Origin: Chloroflexota bacterium
Lineage (GTDB): Bacteria; Chloroflexota; Chloroflexia; Thermomicrobiales; UBA6265
Assembly: GCA_023415845.1 (NCBI GenBank)
Contig: JAEZJB010000431.1
Coordinates: forward strand, 1 to 7,650
Direction: 5' to 3'
Length of the DNA: 7,650 bases
Positions 1-5,476 of this stretch are shown piece after piece. The stretch's first letter is position 1; every line of letters begins with the position of its first letter. The position numbers were made by a program, and so were the translations under genes. The notes beneath the pieces were generated by a model. It saw only the letters and a list, made by a program, of their open reading frames with translations. It was not told the origin of the DNA and ran no database searches.

Positions 1-82
1 TGAACGCGATGTTCGCCTCGGTCTTCGTCTTTCGCCACCAGGGGACGCTGGCAACCTGAATGTGATCGGTAGTCGACGACAT
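1..82 (-). CDS. N-terminal fragment of a probable sugar ABC transporter permease (CUT1 type)
   Basis: Only the first 27 codons are in the window; the gene runs off the left edge. The start is the ATG read leftwards from 82, preceded by GAGGAA at 92-87, a normal Shine-Dalgarno distance. The visible peptide begins MSSTTDHIQVASV, followed by a basic stretch WWRKTKTEANIAF. That is the usual look of the cytoplasmic N-terminus just before the first membrane helix of MalF/UgpA-like permeases. The gene follows a family 1 solute-binding protein gene on the same strand, the normal order for a carbohydrate importer. The permease identity rests on this context and the short basic N-terminus; no EAA loop or membrane helix is visible. 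The coding start is well supported, the function moderately. Confidence 0.62.
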   Translation of the reverse strand, partial: MSSTTDHIQVASVPWWRKTKTEANIAF

Positions 83-127
83 GATGTTCCTCGAAGGCGG
101 GAGACCGACGTGGGGAGGAAATGACAA

Positions 128-159
128 GGACGGAGTGACCGTTGCCGATCACTCCGTCC
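128..159 (-). terminator. Intercistronic stem-loop, possible partial terminator
   Basis: GGACGGAGTGA (128-138) and TCACTCCGTCC (149-159) form a perfect 11-bp stem around a 10-base loop. It lies between the stop of the minus-strand binding protein gene (169-171) and the start of the downstream permease (82). Read on the minus strand, the stem is followed by TTGTCATTT, a weak T-rich tail rather than a clean T-run. In binding-protein operons such structures often lower transcription into the permease genes or protect the 3' end of the binding-protein message. I infer that role here; the stem itself is directly visible. Confidence 0.72.
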
Positions 160-168
160 CGTGTTGCC

Positions 169-1512
169 TCAGGAACCGAGCAAGCGTTCGAGTTCGGCGT
201 TAACCGTCTCCTCGAGGGATGCCAGCTCACTGGCGGCGTCGGCGCCGTCGCGGACGACGCGGGTGAGGGGATCGGTGTAGGCGCTGCCCATGGCGGGAGT
301 CCAGAGCGGGTTGTTGCCAACGCCGTACTCGTAGAGGTTGTTGACCATCTCGGAGGCGGCGCCGACCTGGAGGGCCTCGGCGGTGGAGGCGGCAGAGCGG
401 CGCGGCGTCACGTGGAAGCCATAGCCGACATTCCAGTCGTTCTGGATCTCGGTGTTGTCGATCCAGAGGAACTTGACGAGTTGCTTGGCGGCGTCGATGT
501 TCTTGCTCTTGGCGTTAACACAGGAGCCCCAGCCGCCCCAGAAGGTGGATGGTGAACCATCGGCATCGGATGGTGGCCAGGCAAGGACACCGACGTCCTC
601 GCCCAATGCCTCGTTGATGGCGGGGAAGGCCCAAAGGCCGGTCCACTGCATGGCGGCGGCGCCCTGAATGAATGCCGATGGATCCCAGTAGTCGGTGGTT
701 GAGCCCATGAGGAGGGCGCCCGTATCGTTGAGTTCCTTGAGCTTGCCCCAGGAGGCTGCGACCCGCTCCGTGTTGAAGCCGGGCTTGTTGTCGGCGGTGA
801 GGAACGAACCGCCGGCGGACCAAAGGAGCGGACCGCCAAGGGCGCCGATGCCACCGTCGTTGCCGACGAAGAGTCCCTTGACGCGCCCGGTGTCGAGCGC
901 CTGGGCAGCAGCGATGACATCGTCGATGGAGCCAGGTGGCTCAGCACCGGCGTCTGCGAGCATGCTCTTTTTGTAGTAAATACCACCGGTATCGGTGAGC
1001 ATTTTCACCCAGTAGATGCTGCCCTCGATGGTCGCGGGGGCGAGGTTCTGCTCGCCGAAGTCTTCCTTCAAATCATCGGTATACAGGTCATCAAGAGGAG
1101 CGACCTGTCCCTGACGGACCTGATCCAGGGTGACGCCGTTTTGTTCGAAGACATCGGGACCGTCGTCGGTGAGGAGGGCGGCGGAAAGGGCGGCGCCATA
1201 GTCGCCGAGTTGCCAGACTACCTCGACTTCGATGTTGGGATTGGCGGCGGTGAATTCCTCGGCATAGCGCATGACCGCGTCCTGCGTGCCCTCTTCCCCG
1301 TACTGGTGATACCACTGCACGAGGCGGACATTGTCCTGGGCAAGGATGCCGGGCGCGCGACCGAAGCCAGCAAACACTGTCATACCGCCGGCAGCCAGGG
1401 CCGACTTAACCAGCGATCGACGATTGAGCCCCAAAGTGGAGATACGAGACACTCGATCCACGCGCAAGGTTCCTTTCTGCCCCAGGAGGGCATTGAAACG
1501 TGACCGGCTCAT
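169..1512 (-). CDS. Tat-exported ABC transporter solute-binding protein, family 1 (carbohydrate type)
   Basis: This 447-residue protein should capture a sugar or related solute outside the membrane for a CUT1-type ABC importer; the substrate cannot be told. A twin-arginine signal is clear: NRRSLVK at about 30-36, an Ala/Gly/Phe-rich hydrophobic core, and a likely cleavage near ILAQ (57-60). There is no lipobox cysteine. The mature part has family 1 features: FTAANPNIEVEVVW near 87-100, DDGPDVFEQNG near 117-126, GGIYYKKSMLADAG near 176-189, AAMQWTGLWAFPAIN near 286-300 and FWGGWGSCVNAKS near 324-336. Length fits the family. The first ATG (1512) has no Shine-Dalgarno sequence; a GTG at 1461 is preceded by AAAGGA and would remove 17 residues while keeping the whole Tat signal. 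I kept the ATG because RSRFNALL resembles extended n-regions I associate with related Tat substrates. The next gene on this strand is a probable permease. Confidence 0.9.
   Translation of the reverse strand: MSRSRFNALLGQKGTLRVDRVSRISTLGLNRRSLVKSALAAGGMTVFAGFGRAPGILAQDNVRLVQWYHQYGEEGTQDAVMRYAEEFTAANPNIEVEVVWQLGDYGAALSAALLTDDGPDVFEQNGVTLDQVRQGQVAPLDDLYTDDLKEDFGEQNLAPATIEGSIYWVKMLTDTGGIYYKKSMLADAGAEPPGSIDDVIAAAQALDTGRVKGLFVGNDGGIGALGGPLLWSAGGSFLTADNKPGFNTERVAASWGKLKELNDTGALLMGSTTDYWDPSAFIQGAAAMQWTGLWAFPAINEALGEDVGVLAWPPSDADGSPSTFWGGWGSCVNAKSKNIDAAKQLVKFLWIDNTEIQNDWNVGYGFHVTPRRSAASTAEALQVGAASEMVNNLYEYGVGNNPLWTPAMGSAYTDPLTRVVRDGADAASELASLEETVNAELERLLGS
1471..1476 (-). promoter_or_regulatory. Internal Shine-Dalgarno-like AAAGGA favouring an alternative GTG start
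   Basis: AAAGGA on the minus strand lies 9 bases before an in-frame GTG at 1461-1459, inside the annotated binding-protein gene. The upstream ATG at 1512 has no comparable element in the 20 bases before it. If the GTG is used, the protein has 430 residues. Either start leaves the Tat signal intact. Confidence 0.35.
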
Positions 1513-1520
1513 CAGTTGTG

Positions 1521-1534
1521 GTGATATTGGTCAC
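1521..1534. promoter_or_regulatory. Small inverted repeat GTGA-N6-TCAC over the minus-strand promoter
   Basis: GTGA (1521-1524) and TCAC (1531-1534) are separated by six bases, the half-site spacing used by CRP/FNR-family regulators. The repeat overlaps the -10 region and predicted transcription start of the minus-strand binding-protein gene, where a bound regulator would block transcription. The arms are only 4 bp, so chance occurrence is quite possible. Confidence 0.22.
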
Positions 1535-1560
1535 TGTAGCAACCTGCGGCGCATTGTCAA
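1533..1560 (-). promoter_or_regulatory. Predicted sigma70-type promoter for the minus-strand sugar-binding protein gene
   Basis: On the minus strand a perfect -35 hexamer TTGACA (1560-1555) is followed after 16 bases by TACAGT (1538-1533), four of six matches to TATAAT. Transcription would start near 1526, leaving only about 14 bases before the ATG at 1512, or about 65 bases before the alternative GTG at 1461. This is the best promoter match I found in the divergent region. Confidence 0.5.
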
Positions 1561-1649
1561 TCTGCCGGGATTGACTTTGGACGGTGACGCGACGATGGAT
1601 GAGCGTTGCACCGAGGGGACATTTCCTCGTTGAGAGGTGGCGCGTGAAG

Positions 1650-1689
1650 ATCGCCTGGCGCCTGCCGCTTCCAGCGCCAGGTGGGCGAT
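1650..1689. repeat. Strong imperfect inverted repeat (stem-loop) in the divergent region
   Basis: CTGGCGC (1655-1661) pairs with GCGCCAG (1674-1680) around a 12-base loop. The helix continues with ATCGC (1650-1654) pairing to GCGAT (1685-1689) after a 4-base bulge GTGG on the right side, giving 12 bp in total. No T-run follows on either strand, so it is not a typical intrinsic terminator. It could be an operator, a structured leader or a REP-like element; the sequence does not decide. Confidence 0.5.
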
Positions 1690-1833
1690 TTGTGGCGTCA
1701 GTACAGGTCTGGGGAGACAGCATGGAGCGGCTGGTGGACGGTTGCGTATAAGTTGCTTCCGATCTGCACGTATTGCGTGGCTCTGGTGGCACAGCATTCC
1801 GTATACTGGCGATACTGCCGCGGCGATTGGCGG

Positions 1834-1857
1834 GTTGAAGAGGTGGAGCTCCTCAAC
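1834..1857. repeat. Small stem-loop in the leader of the plus-strand cluster
   Basis: GTTGA (1834-1838) pairs with TCAAC (1853-1857) and GAG (1840-1842) with CTC (1849-1851) across one A/C mismatch, with a six-base loop. The same stretch contains the 8-base palindrome GGAGCTCC (1845-1852). It lies about 160 bases before the first family 5 gene, so it could be an operator or leader structure. It is short enough to be chance. Confidence 0.25.
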
Positions 1858-2004
1858 ACACCGTCAAGCTCGGGCTCCTTCGCCGCCCCAGAGCGGGGTA
1901 CACCCGGAGTCGACCAAGCAGAACGGGTCCAATGTCGCTTCCCAGCACTGGCTGGGATTTTCTCGCATTCTGGTGCGGGTACTTTCGCTCCACCGTGAAG
2001 ACCC

Positions 2005-2010
2005 GGAGGA
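2005..2010 (+). promoter_or_regulatory. Strong Shine-Dalgarno GGAGGA fixing the start at 2018
   Basis: GGAGGA ends 7 bases before ATG 2018. The open frame extends upstream to about 1637, but that part lacks a comparable site, lacks family similarity, and would bury the Tat signal inside the protein. This site decides the start. Confidence 0.85.
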
Positions 2011-2017
2011 TGGATCT

Positions 2018-3628
2018 ATGACCGTGGATATTTCGGCCAAGTCTCTCGTTTCCGACCTGAAGGGCGGAAAGATCACTCGCCGGCAGGCCATTGCGATGGC
2101 CACCGCGGCTGGACTCGCCGCCCCGGCGCTTTCGATGATTGCCGCGGTGCCGGGCGTCAGCGCGCAGGCGACGCCGAATCCTGATGCCAAGACCGGTGGC
2201 GTGTTGCGGGTTGGACTGCAGGCAGACCCGGCAGAGCTCGACCCGCACCTGACGCAGCTGACCGCTGCCTGGCACGTGATCGAACATGTTTACGAAGGTC
2301 TCGTGACCTACGACGCCTCGCTCGCGCCGATGCCGGCCCTGGCCGAGTCGTGGGACGTGTCCGAGGATGGACTGACCTACACCTTCAACCTGCGACAGGG
2401 TGTGCTGTTCCACAACGGCCGTGAATTCGTGGCCGACGACGTGGTTTACAGCTTTGGCCGGATCATGGACCCGGAGACGGCTTCGCCGCACTCCAGCGAC
2501 TTCGCCAACGTGACCTCGATCGAGGCCCCGGATGCAGTCACCGCCGTGATCACGCTGTCCGCTCCCGACGCCTCGTTCCTGGCGAAGCTGATGGGCTCGT
2601 CGATCGCGATCGTGCCGCAGGAAGTCGTTGAGGAAAGCGGCGACCTGATGAACACGATGGTCGGTACCGGCCCGTTCAAGTTCGTGGAATACATCCCGAA
2701 CACCTCGGTGACGCTCGAGCGGAACCCGGACTACTGGGATGCCCCGCTTCCGTACCTCGATGGTCTCGAAATGCTGGTGGCGTCGGAAGCGACGTCCCGC
2801 CGCACCGCCCTGGTGTCGGGCACGGTGGACCTGATCGAATACGCGCCGGTGCAGGACCTGCCGATCTTCGAATCGGATGACAGCATCCAGGTGTTCGGCG
2901 ACCAGAACACCAACATCCGCTACATGGGTGTGAATGTGGAGCGCGAGCCGTTCAACATTCCGGAAGTGCGCAAGGCCATCTCGATGGTGATCGACCGCGG
3001 GCCGATCATCGACTCGGCCGTGTTCGGTGGTGGCTCGCCGACGGCGACGATCTTCCCGGCTTCGTTCTGGGCGGGCATGGAGTACGAGATTCCGGCTCCG
3101 GACATCGAAGGCGCGAAGGCCCTGCTGGCCGAGGCTGGCTACCCGGACGGCTTCAAGACGAGCCTCCACTCGTGGGCGCAGTACCCGTTCCTGTCGAACG
3201 CCGCCCTGGTGATCCAGGAGCAGCTGAAGCAGATCGGGATCGAGGCGGACACCGACTTCCAGGAAAATGCGATTTACCTGGAAAACTACTTCGCCGGTAA
3301 CTTCGATCTTTCGGTGACGGGCACCAGCGCCTACGTTGACCCGAACGACGTGATCGAGAACAACTTCCACTCCGGACGCACCAACATCGCGACCGGCTAC
3401 AGCAACCCGGAGGTCGATGCGCTCATCGAGCAGGGCATCGCGACCACCGACCAGGAGGAGCGAGCGGCGATTTACCAGCAGATCCAGGAGATCCTGCTGG
3501 AAGACCTGCCGTGGATCAACCTGTTCATCGCCACGCAGTACGAAGCGGCCAAGACCTATGTGATGGACTACCAGCACATCGCAACTGGTACCAACAAGTC
3601 CATTCGCAGCGTCTGGCTGGACCAGTAG
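2018..3628 (+). CDS. Tat-exported ABC transporter solute-binding protein, family 5 (peptide/nickel type), copy 1
   Basis: This 536-residue protein should bind peptides, nickel chelates or another family 5 ligand outside the membrane and pass it to the DppB/DppC-type channel encoded downstream. The N-terminus has a Tat signal: KITRRQAI (18-25, Arg21-Arg22), a long Ala-rich core, and a likely cleavage after VSA (47-49). The mature part starts with a short QATPNP linker. Family 5 landmarks follow: LDPHLT (74-79), the signature stretch from LAESWDVSEDG through HNGREFVADDVVYSF (108-146), TGPFKFVEYIPN near 217-228, NPDYWD (236-241) and NLFIATQYEA near the C-terminus. Its length matches DppA/OppA-like proteins. 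No cysteine is present, so there is no lipobox. The protein aligns along its whole length with the next gene, with roughly half the residues identical by eye. The exact ligand is unknown. Confidence 0.95.
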   Translation: MTVDISAKSLVSDLKGGKITRRQAIAMATAAGLAAPALSMIAAVPGVSAQATPNPDAKTGGVLRVGLQADPAELDPHLTQLTAAWHVIEHVYEGLVTYDASLAPMPALAESWDVSEDGLTYTFNLRQGVLFHNGREFVADDVVYSFGRIMDPETASPHSSDFANVTSIEAPDAVTAVITLSAPDASFLAKLMGSSIAIVPQEVVEESGDLMNTMVGTGPFKFVEYIPNTSVTLERNPDYWDAPLPYLDGLEMLVASEATSRRTALVSGTVDLIEYAPVQDLPIFESDDSIQVFGDQNTNIRYMGVNVEREPFNIPEVRKAISMVIDRGPIIDSAVFGGGSPTATIFPASFWAGMEYEIPAPDIEGAKALLAEAGYPDGFKTSLHSWAQYPFLSNAALVIQEQLKQIGIEADTDFQENAIYLENYFAGNFDLSVTGTSAYVDPNDVIENNFHSGRTNIATGYSNPEVDALIEQGIATTDQEERAAIYQQIQEILLEDLPWINLFIATQYEAAKTYVMDYQHIATGTNKSIRSVWLDQ

Positions 3629-3638
3629 GGTCGTGACC

Positions 3639-3666
3639 GGGCCGGCGTTCGTCGGAATGCCGGGCC
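3639..3666 (+). terminator. GC-rich hairpin after the first family 5 binding-protein gene
   Basis: It begins 10 bases after the stop of the upstream gene. Positions 3639-3650 pair with 3655-3666 around the four-base loop GTCG, with one G/T wobble (3647-3658) and one G/G mismatch (3641-3664). No T-run follows, so it is more likely a 3'-end stabiliser or partial terminator than a full intrinsic terminator. Confidence 0.55.
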
Positions 3667-3679
3667 ACCTCGATCGTTG

Positions 3680-3711
3680 GCCACGGGGCTGCCCCTGGGC
3701 GGTTCCGTGGC
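3680..3711 (+). terminator. Second hairpin in the gap between the two binding-protein genes
   Basis: GCCACGG (3680-3686) and CCGTGGC (3705-3711) form a perfect 7-bp stem enclosing 18 bases, which can themselves fold a small GCC/GGC helix (3691-3693 with 3698-3700). The sequence after it is C/T-rich (CTCCCCCTGT) but not a proper T-run. With the hairpin at 3639-3666 it makes the gap strongly structured. Confidence 0.4.
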
Positions 3712-3779
3712 TCCCCCTGTCGACGATTGCCCCAAACCTACCCAAAGATTGAGGACGCTGGCGCTGGACGACCGAGTCC

Positions 3780-3807
3780 ATGACGGTAGCATGGATGCCG
3801 GTATATA
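3780..3807 (+). promoter_or_regulatory. Weak candidate promoter for the second family 5 gene
   Basis: ATGACG (3780-3785; four of six matches to TTGACA) and TATATA (3802-3807; four of six to TATAAT) are 16 bases apart, placing the start of transcription near 3814, about 32 bases before ATG 3846. The -10 lies inside an inverted repeat GCCG-N7-CGGC (3797-3811) that could be an operator. If this promoter is real, translation cannot begin at the upstream ATG at 3780. Confidence 0.3.
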
Positions 3808-3831
3808 CGGCCACGGCGTGGCAACGATCGC

Positions 3832-3836
3832 AGGAG
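3832..3836 (+). promoter_or_regulatory. Shine-Dalgarno AGGAG deciding the start at 3846
   Basis: AGGAG ends 9 bases before ATG 3846. The in-frame ATGs further upstream, at 3780 and 3795, have no Shine-Dalgarno sequence, and using them would place about 22 unrelated residues before the Tat n-region. This supports the shorter 521-residue protein. Confidence 0.72.
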
Positions 3837-3845
3837 CAGGCAGGA

Positions 3846-5411
3846 ATGGGTTCCCAGACCATTGGGCAGATCAATCGACGGACGCTGGCAGTCGCTGGAA
3901 GTGGACTGGTCGTGGCGCCATTCCTCGGCGTGAAGACCGCGCTGGGGCAGGGGGCGACTCCGGCTGCGGAGCCGGTACCGGGAGGAACGCTGCGCGTTGG
4001 CGTGCAGGGTGACCCGACCAATCTCGATCCGCACCTGACGGTGCTGGCAGCGGCAGGCGCGGTGATCGAGTTGCTGTACGACGGGCTCGTGCAGGTTGAT
4101 GCCGACCTCATCCCGCAGCCATCGCTGGCGGCGGAATGGGAGGTGTCCGAGGACGCACTCACTTACACCTTTACGCTGCGTGACAACGCCACCTTCCATA
4201 ACGGGCGGCAGATTGTGGCGGACGATGTGGTGTACAGCATCCAGCGCGTGCAGGATCCGGAGGTGGCATCGCCATCGGCGTCCTACGCCTCCGGCATTGC
4301 CGAAGTAACCGCGGTGGATGACCTGACGGTGGCGTTGACCCTGGCGGCGCCCGATGCCTCGTTCCTGACCAAGCTGGCGTGGTGGGGCATGTCGGTTGTG
4401 CCGAGTGAGGCGGTTGAGGAGTTCGGTGACCTGGCGCTCAACCCGGTCGGCTCGGGGGCGTTCGTGCTGGGGGAGTACGTTCCGAACACGAGCCTGTCGC
4501 TGACTCGACACGACGGGTACTGGGATGCTCCGCGACCGTACCTCGATGGGGTGGACATCCTGATCGTGGGGGAGGACACCTCCCGCACGACGGCGCTGGT
4601 ATCGGACACGGTGGACCTGATCGAACAGGTGCCGCACAAGGACATCGCGTTGCTGGAGGGCACGGACGGTGTCTCGCTGGCTGGAGCGGCGGCGACCAAC
4701 CTGCGGTGGCTGGTGTTCAACCTGCGGAAGGAGCCGTTCAGCTCGCTGGAATTCCGGCAGGCCGTGGCAGCGGCGCTCGACCGGGAGGCGATCATCGATT
4801 CCGCGGTGTTCGGGTATGGCGAGGCCCTGGTTGGGCTTTATCCCCCGTCCTACTGGGCTGGATACCAGGGTGAGGTTCCTGCGCAGGACGTGGAGCAGGC
4901 CGCGGAGCTGCTGGCCTCGGTCGAAATTCCGGACGGATTCGTGGCGGAACTCCTGACGTGGGCGCACTACGACTTCCTGAGCAACACCTCGGTGGTGGTC
5001 CAGGAGCAGTTGCGGCAGGTTGGGATCGAAGCGGAGATCACGCCGGAGGAGAATGCGACCTACATCGAACGCTTCTTTGGTGGCGACTTCGACATCGCCG
5101 TGATGGGGGCGTCGGGGTACATGGATCCGAACGAATGGCTGGAGCAAAGCCTGGCGACGGGAGGACCGAACAACGCCGCCGGATACAGCAACCCGGCGCT
5201 CGACGAGCTGATTGCGGCTGGCCTGGTGGAGCAGGACCGGCCAGCAAGGGCGGAGATCTACCAGCAGGCGCAACAGATCGTGATCGACGACGCGCCATGG
5301 ATCAGCCTGTATACGTCGAGCACCTATGAAGGGCTGAGGGACCGGGTCAAAGGTTTCCAGCACATGCTCTCGGGCGGCTTGCGGTCCATCACCGGGGTTT
5401 GGCTTGATTAA
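3846..5411 (+). CDS. Tat-exported ABC transporter solute-binding protein, family 5 (peptide/nickel type), copy 2
   Basis: This 521-residue paralogue of the preceding gene very likely serves the same downstream permease pair. The Tat signal is INRRTLAVAG (9-18, Arg11-Arg12), then a Gly/Val/Ala core and a likely cleavage near TALGQ (31-35). A Pro/Ala-rich linker, ATPAAEPVPGG, leads into the mature domain. Landmarks match copy 1: LDPHLT (60-65), LAAEWEVSEDA through HNGRQIVADDVVYSI (94-132), GSGAFVLGEYVPN near 202-213, HDGYWD (222-227), DSAVFGYGEAL in the middle and a closing TGVWLD. There is no cysteine and so no lipobox. Differences between copies cluster in segments likely to touch ligand, for example WAHYDFLSN against WAQYPFLSN and ASGYMDPNEW against TSAYVDPNDV, so ligand range may differ. 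It is followed after 65 bases by the permease genes. Confidence 0.94.
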   Translation: MGSQTIGQINRRTLAVAGSGLVVAPFLGVKTALGQGATPAAEPVPGGTLRVGVQGDPTNLDPHLTVLAAAGAVIELLYDGLVQVDADLIPQPSLAAEWEVSEDALTYTFTLRDNATFHNGRQIVADDVVYSIQRVQDPEVASPSASYASGIAEVTAVDDLTVALTLAAPDASFLTKLAWWGMSVVPSEAVEEFGDLALNPVGSGAFVLGEYVPNTSLSLTRHDGYWDAPRPYLDGVDILIVGEDTSRTTALVSDTVDLIEQVPHKDIALLEGTDGVSLAGAAATNLRWLVFNLRKEPFSSLEFRQAVAAALDREAIIDSAVFGYGEALVGLYPPSYWAGYQGEVPAQDVEQAAELLASVEIPDGFVAELLTWAHYDFLSNTSVVVQEQLRQVGIEAEITPEENATYIERFFGGDFDIAVMGASGYMDPNEWLEQSLATGGPNNAAGYSNPALDELIAAGLVEQDRPARAEIYQQAQQIVIDDAPWISLYTSSTYEGLRDRVKGFQHMLSGGLRSITGVWLD

Positions 5412-5461
5412 TATCGTTGGCAAGAGCCGGGTGGGAGCAATTCGGCGCCACGAAACCTAGT

Positions 5462-5468
5462 AAAGGAG
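5462..5468 (+). promoter_or_regulatory. Shine-Dalgarno AAAGGAG fixing the DppB-type start at 5477
   Basis: AAAGGAG ends 8 bases before ATG 5477. The frame is open back to 5417, but the intervening 20 residues are polar, have no ribosome-binding site, and are not seen in DppB-type proteins, which begin almost directly with the first membrane helix. Confidence 0.85.
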
Positions 5469-5476
5469 AAACGAGG

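Larger units (their letters stand above)
1513..2017. other. Divergent non-coding region between the sugar and peptide transport genes
   Basis: About 505 bases with no convincing gene. Long open frames cross it, but their predicted peptides look compositionally random and lack family motifs, as expected in GC-rich DNA. It contains the minus-strand promoter (1533-1560), a strong hairpin (1650-1689) and a smaller one (1834-1857). On the plus strand there are isolated -10-like hexamers TATAAG (1747-1752) and TATACT (1802-1807), neither with a good -35 at the right distance. I could not place the plus-strand promoter with confidence. The 5' leader of the plus-strand cluster may be 200 bases or longer. 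Confidence 0.6.

Noticed and set aside
142..555. Plus-strand open frame with a Gly/Val-rich translation opposite the sugar-binding protein
   Set aside because: It is the complement of a well-supported gene and its Gly/Val/Ala-rich peptide is typical of a shadow frame in GC-rich DNA.
1747..1807. TATAAG (1747-1752) and TATACT (1802-1807) as plus-strand promoters
   Set aside because: Each -10-like hexamer lacks a good -35 at 15-19 bases and neither has an extended -10, so I mention them only within the gap description.
1681..1998. Possible small gene of 105 codons in the divergent region
   Set aside because: No ribosome-binding site was convincing, the composition looks random and no motif is visible.
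1637..2017. Upstream in-frame extension of the first family 5 gene (127 extra residues)
   Set aside because: The strong Shine-Dalgarno and Tat signal place the start at 2018; the extension lacks family similarity and would bury the signal peptide.
1853..4162. Very long antisense open frame (769 codons) opposite the first family 5 gene and beyond
   Set aside because: It mirrors the high GC content and codon pattern of the plus-strand genes, is rich in Arg/His/Val with no recognisable domain, and overlaps two confidently identified genes.
3738..5423. Antisense open frame of 561 codons opposite the second family 5 gene
   Set aside because: Same reasons: a low-complexity Arg/His/Gln-rich translation, no family motif, full overlap with a clear gene. 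The two antisense frames resemble each other only because the genes they oppose are paralogues.
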